The notes under the pieces were generated by a model, which worked only from the letters and a program-made list of their open reading frames with translations, was not told the DNA's origin and made no database searches. 64,000 bases of DNA, from the NCBI RefSeq assembly GCF_001595645.1, contig NZ_LNKT01000045.1, positions 93,472 to 157,471 of the forward strand, read 5' to 3'. Shown in pieces: positions 59,160 to 64,000 of the stretch (position 1 is its first letter; each line of letters opens with the position of its first letter). The position numbers and the translations under genes were made by a program. Source of the stretch: Sulfurovum riftiae (lineage in GTDB: Bacteria > Campylobacterota > Campylobacteria > Campylobacterales > Sulfurovaceae).

Positions 59160-60416
59160 ATGGAAAAGCCCAAACTGTTTGAAAGCAAAAAAAGTTTTGT
59201 CTGGACCATGGTTGTGCTCTTCATGCTTTTCCTCATCCATCTGGGATGGGAATATAGAAATTATACGGAATTCATCTCCAAACCGTTTTACTTTACCCAT
59301 GCAACTGTTCTCAATGCTTATGAGAAAACAAAGGGAAAACGCAGTTATCAGGTCCTGAAGCTGCAGAGTGATGAGGGCTTGACATTCTACACGACAACCC
59401 ATCGAAAAATGTCACTGAAAGATAAACGCTTACGCTTGCAGATCTTTCCCACTAAACAGATCACTTTTTCAGACTATCTGGGCAGTTTTTATGTCAAAAG
59501 CCGTATCAGGAAGAGTGAGGATCTCCCTTCTTCTTTGAAAGATACGCTGCGGGAGAAAGTGGCGTCACAGCATGACGATGCTTCTTTGGCTTCCTTTTAC
59601 AATGCGATCTTTTTTGCCATACCCCTGAACAAAGAACTCAGGGAAAAGATAGCACTTCTGGGTGTAAGCCACCTGGTGGCGCTCAGCGGCTTCCATCTGG
59701 GGATATTGTGGGGACTGGTCTATGGCCTGCTTTTGCTTCTGTACCGGCCGCTTCAGCAGCGCTATTTTCCCTACCGGTATGCCCTTTTCGATGTGGGGAT
59801 GGTCACGGTATCGGTCCTGGGCCTTTACCTCTGGTTCGTCGGCTTCCCGCCTTCGCTGCTGCGCTCCTATGCGATGCTTCTGGTGGGATGGGCAGTCCTT
59901 CTGATGGGTATGGAACTGCTTAGTTTCTATTTTCTTTTTACCGTGGCTGCACTGCTTCTGGTCCTCTTCCCCTCACTCTCTGTTTCTCTCGGTTTCTGGC
60001 TTTCGGTCGCCGGGGTTTTCTATATCTTCCTGCTGCTGCAGTATACCAGGCAGTACAATAAATGGATGATCACGTTCCTGATCATCCCTGTAGGTATCTT
60101 CGTTCTAATGCTTCCCATTGTACATACGGTCTTCGGTACGACCGGCCCCTATCAGCTGCTTTCGCCTCTTCTGTCTGTACTTTTCATTCCGTTCTATCCT
60201 GCTGTAATGCTTCTGCATCTTCTGGGTATGGGAAGCCTCTTCGATCCGGCCCTGTTGTGGCTCTTTTCGCTTCCCTCAACAGGAGAGCAGCATCTCTTTC
60301 CTCTCTGGGGAGCAGCACTCTATGTCGCACTTTCATTTGCGGCTATCCGTTACAGATATGCATTCTATCTCCTGCTTGGCATAGCGTTTGTCTATGCAGC
60401 TATTCTCTTTGCATAG
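59160..60416 (+). CDS. ComEC/Rec2 competence-family membrane protein, short form
   Basis: 418 aa. N-terminal helix, a small domain (about 35-130), then the competence domain with about eight helices and the signature LGVSHLVALSGFHLGILWGL. The C-terminal metallo-beta-lactamase domain of long ComEC is absent. Presumed DNA-uptake channel. Convergent with the BrkB gene with a 4 bp gap. Confidence 0.88.
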   Translation: MEKPKLFESKKSFVWTMVVLFMLFLIHLGWEYRNYTEFISKPFYFTHATVLNAYEKTKGKRSYQVLKLQSDEGLTFYTTTHRKMSLKDKRLRLQIFPTKQITFSDYLGSFYVKSRIRKSEDLPSSLKDTLREKVASQHDDASLASFYNAIFFAIPLNKELREKIALLGVSHLVALSGFHLGILWGLVYGLLLLLYRPLQQRYFPYRYALFDVGMVTVSVLGLYLWFVGFPPSLLRSYAMLLVGWAVLLMGMELLSFYFLFTVAALLLVLFPSLSVSLGFWLSVAGVFYIFLLLQYTRQYNKWMITFLIIPVGIFVLMLPIVHTVFGTTGPYQLLSPLLSVLFIPFYPAVMLLHLLGMGSLFDPALLWLFSLPSTGEQHLFPLWGAALYVALSFAAIRYRYAFYLLLGIAFVYAAILFA

Positions 60417-60420
60417 CCTA

Positions 60421-61242
60421 TCAGATATTCTCTATTTCACTGCCTTTGTCCAGAAGGTAACAGAAGCGCAGGCCGTGCAGGAAGATTGCCCAGGAGATGT
60501 AGATCCATAGAAGGAAAAAGAGGAGGGTGCTGATACTGCCGTAGACGGAAGTGTAGGTCTTGTTGTGCATGACATAAAAGACAAAACCGCTCTTGGAGAG
60601 ATACCAGATCAGCGAGGCGATGAATGAACTTGTCATCGCGGCCCTTTTCTTGATGGCTTTGTTGGCGGAGAGCTGGTATGCGATGTAAAAAGCACCCCAG
60701 ACGATCAGGAAGGGCAGGAAATAGTAGAGATGAATGGTACTGGTGATACTGTTGCTGTCCAGGTAGCTCTGAATGAATTTCGACAGATAGAATGAAGCCC
60801 CCATCATCAGCGGAATGAGTGTAATGAGGAGCAGATAGGTTTTGATGCTTTTGAGAATGCCCCGGCTGGGCAGTTCGAAGATATCATTGACGATATAGTC
60901 ATAGTTTTTGAAGAACATGATGGCGGCAAACGTCACATAGAAGAAACCGACCATCCCGAGTTTGTCGGAATTGGCAATGAATGTGTTGATACTCTCCATG
61001 ATCTCTTTGGACTGTGTCGGCATGAGGTTGGTGAAAATGAGTTCCTGTACCTTGTCATACATCTCCTGGAACAGCGGAAGCGTAGTAAAGACATACAGGA
61101 TGATCACGAGAAGAGGGATGATGGAGAAGATCGTACTCCAGCTCAGGCTGGAAGCGTAATAGCCCAGCCTGTCATCGAGGAGATCTTTGACAAAATCACG
61201 CAGAAAAATATAGTATTCTCTTAAAAGTTTATTTGTCTCCAA
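60421..61242 (-). CDS. YihY/BrkB family membrane protein
   Basis: 273 aa with six helices. Opening DRLGYYASSLSWSTIFSIIPLL, and FKNYDYIVNDIF and YGSISTLLFFLLWIYISWAIFL, match the family often mislabelled ribonuclease BN. Role unproven (envelope or transporter-like). 9 bp after glcD on the same strand. Confidence 0.88.
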   Translation of the reverse strand: METNKLLREYYIFLRDFVKDLLDDRLGYYASSLSWSTIFSIIPLLVIILYVFTTLPLFQEMYDKVQELIFTNLMPTQSKEIMESINTFIANSDKLGMVGFFYVTFAAIMFFKNYDYIVNDIFELPSRGILKSIKTYLLLITLIPLMMGASFYLSKFIQSYLDSNSITSTIHLYYFLPFLIVWGAFYIAYQLSANKAIKKRAAMTSSFIASLIWYLSKSGFVFYVMHNKTYTSVYGSISTLLFFLLWIYISWAIFLHGLRFCYLLDKGSEIENI

Positions 61243-61251
61243 GGAAACTCC

Positions 61252-62640
61252 TTAGTTCGGCAATCCCATCTTGCCCGGATTTAGGATATTATTCGGATCA
61301 AACGCCTTTTTGATATCTTTGAAAAGCGCCAGTTCGGCATCATTGAATGCGATATTCATGAAGGGTGCTTTGCTCGTACCTATGCCGTGCTCTCCGCTGA
61401 GTGTCCCTCCCATATCGACAACAAGTTCAAAGATCTCTTCAATGGCATTATGTCCCTCTTCAAGCTGATTTTCATCGGAGCCGTCCACCATGACATTGAC
61501 ATGGATATTTCCGTCACCGGCATGTCCGAAGCAGGGTACTTTGAAGTTGTAGCGGTCCCCGATCTCATAGATTCTTTTGAGTGCTTCAGGCAGCATGCTT
61601 CGCGGTACGGAGATGTCCTCATTGAGCTTCTTGCTCCCGAAGATGGTGATGGAGGGTGAGGCATTCCGTCTGGCATACCAGAGTTTGTCCCGTTCCTCAT
61701 CGGAGTGTGCGATCACAAAATCCTGTGCACCGTTCTCTCTGAAGGATTTTTCAAGGATCTCAAGCTGGAATTCTACCTCCTGTGAGACATTCCCGTCCAC
61801 ATCACCGATAAGCAGGGCACCTGCATCTTCGGGGAGTTCTACTCCGAGTTTCTCTTTGAGTGCCTGAACGACAAGAGAATCCATGAATTCCATGGCAACA
61901 GGGTTCGCACCGCCTGCAAGCGATTTGAAGACAGCGTTCATTGCATCATCGACAGAAGGGAAGATCCCCATATAGGCTTTACGGAATTTCGGTTTCGGGA
62001 TCAGTTTGACCGTGATCTCGGTAAGGACGGCAAGGGTACCTTCAGACGCGATAAGAATACCGGCAATGTTATAGCCCGCTACATCCTTGATGGTGCGTTT
62101 GCCGGCACGGATGATATCCCCATTGGGGCGCACGGCACGCAGCGCCATGACATAGTCTTTGGTGATGCCGTATTTGGCGGCACGCATCCCTCCGGCATTC
62201 TCGGAAACATTCCCGCCGATGGTCGAGTACTCCTCGCTGGCCGGGTCTGGCGGGTAGAAGAGGCCGACCTCTTCTACGGCTTTCTGCAGGTCCATGTTGA
62301 TCACACCGGGCTGTACAACGGCAACCATGTTCTCCATGTCGATCTCGAGGATCCTGTTCATATGTTTTTCCATGGCCAGCGTGATACCGCCGCTTGTCGG
62401 CAGTGCTCCTCCCGTAAACCCGGAACCGGCGCCACGCGGGGTGATGACGATACCGTGATGGTTGCAGTAGACAAGAATGCGGCTTACATCTTCTTCGTTG
62501 CGGGGAAAGACGACCGCGTCAGGTTCGAAACGGGTACGTGTCGCGTCATAGGAGTAGGCGATGAGGTGCGCCTTGTCACTGTAGACATTCTCTTTCCCGA
62601 CGATCTCTTTGAGTGTCTCTATGTGTTTTGCATCAAGCAC
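61252..62640 (-). CDS. glcD: FAD-linked oxidase, glycolate/D-lactate dehydrogenase type (GlcD)
   Basis: 462 aa. FAD-binding domain (PRGAGSGFTGGALPTSGGI, NVSENAGGMRAAKYG, KDVAGYNIAGIL) and a C-terminal cap with the metal His residues (CFGHAGDGNIHVN) and SGEHGIG. Oxidises a 2-hydroxy acid, with glycolate or D-lactate most likely. GlcE/GlcF are not adjacent. GTG start overlaps the upstream stop (TAGTG). Confidence 0.93.
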   Translation of the reverse strand: MLDAKHIETLKEIVGKENVYSDKAHLIAYSYDATRTRFEPDAVVFPRNEEDVSRILVYCNHHGIVITPRGAGSGFTGGALPTSGGITLAMEKHMNRILEIDMENMVAVVQPGVINMDLQKAVEEVGLFYPPDPASEEYSTIGGNVSENAGGMRAAKYGITKDYVMALRAVRPNGDIIRAGKRTIKDVAGYNIAGILIASEGTLAVLTEITVKLIPKPKFRKAYMGIFPSVDDAMNAVFKSLAGGANPVAMEFMDSLVVQALKEKLGVELPEDAGALLIGDVDGNVSQEVEFQLEILEKSFRENGAQDFVIAHSDEERDKLWYARRNASPSITIFGSKKLNEDISVPRSMLPEALKRIYEIGDRYNFKVPCFGHAGDGNIHVNVMVDGSDENQLEEGHNAIEEIFELVVDMGGTLSGEHGIGTSKAPFMNIAFNDAELALFKDIKKAFDPNNILNPGKMGLPN

Positions 62641-63320
62641 TACAGTGCCTCCATCGTCTGGTAGTAACTGCCCGAACCGCTTTTGGAGAACCAGCCTGAG
62701 CGGATCTCCTTGAAGTGCATATAGAACGGGAACTGTGCTTTTGCCGGCAGGCTGCCCATGGCTTTTTTGCTGATGATCCTGCCTGAGATCGGATCGAGCA
62801 GTACCAGACTGCCTTTGCGTACGATAGCGACAAGGCCTATCTGATAGGCCCTTGCGAATTCGCCAAGGTTCTCCCTGGTCGGATAGGCATCGCCTCTTTT
62901 GGAAAGATAGATGGCAAAGAGATCGGGGTGGACCCAGTTCTTGGCGTAAGATGAAGTGACCTTCGCATAGGTACCTGCATCGGGTGCAAGAAGCATCACA
63001 TTGTTGTAAAGATAGCCGCCTATGACCTTGTCACCTGCCTTGACGGCCGTTCTGATGGTCGGCAGTTCATCGTGGTGGATGATATCTCTGCTGATCACTT
63101 TTGCATGTCCCTTTGATGTCTGGGCGATATAGGCGGTGATGGCCTGCAGGTCACTGCCGTAGTTATGTATCACAACACCGCTCATACCGTTCGCCGGGAA
63201 CGAAGAACGAAGTGTCAGCGTATCCCCTTTTGCCGATGCAACGGATGTGTGAACGGTGGAAGGAAAAAATCCTGCGAAGAGGGGCAGGGCAGTAAGCAGT
63301 ATCAATGCTATCTTGGTCAT
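62640..63320 (-). CDS. Exported PgbA N-terminal-domain protein
   Basis: 226 aa. Signal peptide (~1-16), then beta-rich protein. The layout (FFPSTVHTSVASAKGDTLTL, AITAYIAQTSKGHAKVI, KAGDKVIGGYLYNNVMLLAP) matches what I recall of the N-terminal domain of Helicobacter plasminogen-binding protein PgbA. In non-pathogens the role is unknown. Overlaps glcD by 1 bp. Confidence 0.75.
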   Translation of the reverse strand: MTKIALILLTALPLFAGFFPSTVHTSVASAKGDTLTLRSSFPANGMSGVVIHNYGSDLQAITAYIAQTSKGHAKVISRDIIHHDELPTIRTAVKAGDKVIGGYLYNNVMLLAPDAGTYAKVTSSYAKNWVHPDLFAIYLSKRGDAYPTRENLGEFARAYQIGLVAIVRKGSLVLLDPISGRIISKKAMGSLPAKAQFPFYMHFKEIRSGWFSKSGSGSYYQTMEAL

Positions 63321-63438
63321 AGCGATCCTTTAGTAGTAAATATTATTAGGTTGATTATACAGGCAAAAGATTAAAAGTCTGATATGTCCTTAGTTTAATT
63401 CGGCTATAATATTGGGCATATAACGGGGTTGGAGCCAA

Positions 63439-64000
63439 ATGAAGTATCTTGCAGCACTCATTTTAATGTTCAGTTTCGCATTTGGCATGAAGGCCGAGAT
63501 GAAAGAGTGGCCCAAAGACCTCACCTTCTCCGACTATCTCGATGCGCACGATATCTCCAAAGGAATGCTTGATTCCATCTCCAAAAAAGACCAGGAGTAT
63601 CTCTCCGATATTCAAAGCAGGTATAAATACTATGAGCTCCTGGATAATGACGGTACCCTGATGCAGGCGCTTATCCCTATCAGCAGGGAGATGCAGATAC
63701 ATCTTTTCAAAGAGGTTGAAAGCGACAGATACAAGTTCGATATCATTCCTATCGTCTACAGGACCCATGAATATTTTGCCAAAGTGATCATCAACTCAAA
63801 TCCTTATGTCGACGCAAAGAAAGCCATTAACAGAGACAGTGTGGCCAAAAAAGCTTCGCAGGCACTCAAAGATATCATCAATACCAAGAAACTGCATAAA
63901 GGGGATATGATCTCTTTTGTCTATACCCAGCGCACCAGACTGGGAGTACCGTATACCATGCCGGATATCAAAGTGATGAAGGTCAAGACCAAAAAGATCA
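63439..64000 (+). CDS. Csd3/HdpA-like peptidoglycan metallopeptidase, 3' truncated by window edge
   Basis: The first 187 codons are visible. The start ATG at 63439 has GGAG upstream, followed by a signal peptide (KYLAALILMFSFAFGMKA). Segments SKKDQEYLSDIQSRYKYYEL, TLMQALIPISREMQIHLFK and FIYTQR-like SFVYTQRTRLG match Helicobacter Csd3/HdpA (HP0506). That M23 endopeptidase/carboxypeptidase shapes the cell helix. The catalytic M23 domain would lie beyond the edge. Confidence 0.88.
   Translation, partial: MKYLAALILMFSFAFGMKAEMKEWPKDLTFSDYLDAHDISKGMLDSISKKDQEYLSDIQSRYKYYELLDNDGTLMQALIPISREMQIHLFKEVESDRYKFDIIPIVYRTHEYFAKVIINSNPYVDAKKAINRDSVAKKASQALKDIINTKKLHKGDMISFVYTQRTRLGVPYTMPDIKVMKVKTKKI

Noticed and set aside
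1-64000. tRNA, rRNA, CRISPR arrays, integrases or complete insertion sequences
   Set aside because: No T-loop-like GGTTCRANNCC in a cloverleaf context, no spaced identical repeats of 25-40 bp and no transposase motif were found by eye. A tRNAscan or Infernal run would be needed to be certain.

Overview
The window comes from a chemolithotrophic, denitrifying Campylobacterota (Epsilonproteobacteria), most like Sulfurovum or Sulfurimonas. I base this on gene content and order, not on a database search. The evidence is a clade II nos cluster (nosZBDGC1C2HFLY) with a cytochrome-tailed NosZ, a Csd3-type peptidase, a PgbA-N protein, an epsilon-type short PriA, and gpmI/fabG/acpP/fabF/accA housekeeping genes. 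No rRNA, tRNA, CRISPR array, integrase or complete insertion sequence was seen. Layout: 1-2.5 kb holds gpmI (cut at the left edge), a TerB-like gene and fabG. 2.5-32.4 kb is a long accessory stretch: a small-multidrug-export-like membrane protein, a two-component pair, a ClC channel, a second two-component operon with secreted proteins, a Pit phosphate transporter with its PhoU-like partner, tonB, a NosA/OprC-type copper receptor, the nos cluster, and then further NosL-like genes with a LolCD/MacB-like ABC transporter. 32.4-35.5 kb resumes fatty-acid synthesis (acpP, fabF, accA) and a DedA gene. 35.5-50.1 kb is mostly housekeeping (DbpA-like helicase, argJ, K+ channel, rpmB, MscS, rpe, trpF, exonuclease, ppk1, uvrB). 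50.1-54.4 kb is more AT-rich: a four-helix-bundle gene, small coiled-coil genes, a degenerate GGDEF protein and four type II pseudopilins. 54.4-64 kb holds priA, ispG, dnaB, comEC, a BrkB family protein, glcD, a PgbA-N protein and the start of a Csd3-like peptidase. How the genes work together: the nos genes encode N2O reductase and its electron-transfer (NosG, NosH, NosC1, NosC2) and copper-loading (NosD, NosF, NosY, NosL) apparatus. TonB and the copper receptor just upstream would bring copper into the periplasm. Two promoters (before nosZ and before nosB) carry FNR/CRP-type palindromes about 30 bp from a -10 box. Six promoter regions also share an exact 11-bp-spaced direct repeat, YTAACA-N5-YTAACA (or G for Y). 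They lie before the two-component operon itself, a DUF2202 lipoprotein, a small Gln/His-rich secreted protein, the copper receptor, nosZ and a NosL-like gene. This looks like the binding site of an OmpR-type regulator, and the linked system at 8.5-10.1 kb is the natural candidate. Five NosL-like genes lie within 8 kb, and two of them share a haem-less cytochrome-like module. Repeats: at least 13 REP-like units (GTAG head plus the GGTCGGT/ACCGACC stem) occur from 26.5 to 56.4 kb, often as inverted pairs (REPIN-like), with related GTAG-headed families. In four genes the stop codon lies inside the REP head. A different structured element directly follows fabG and the last nos gene and shows compensatory base changes between its two copies. 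Heptanucleotide tandem arrays occur at 50.1-50.8, 54.6 and 57.5 kb.
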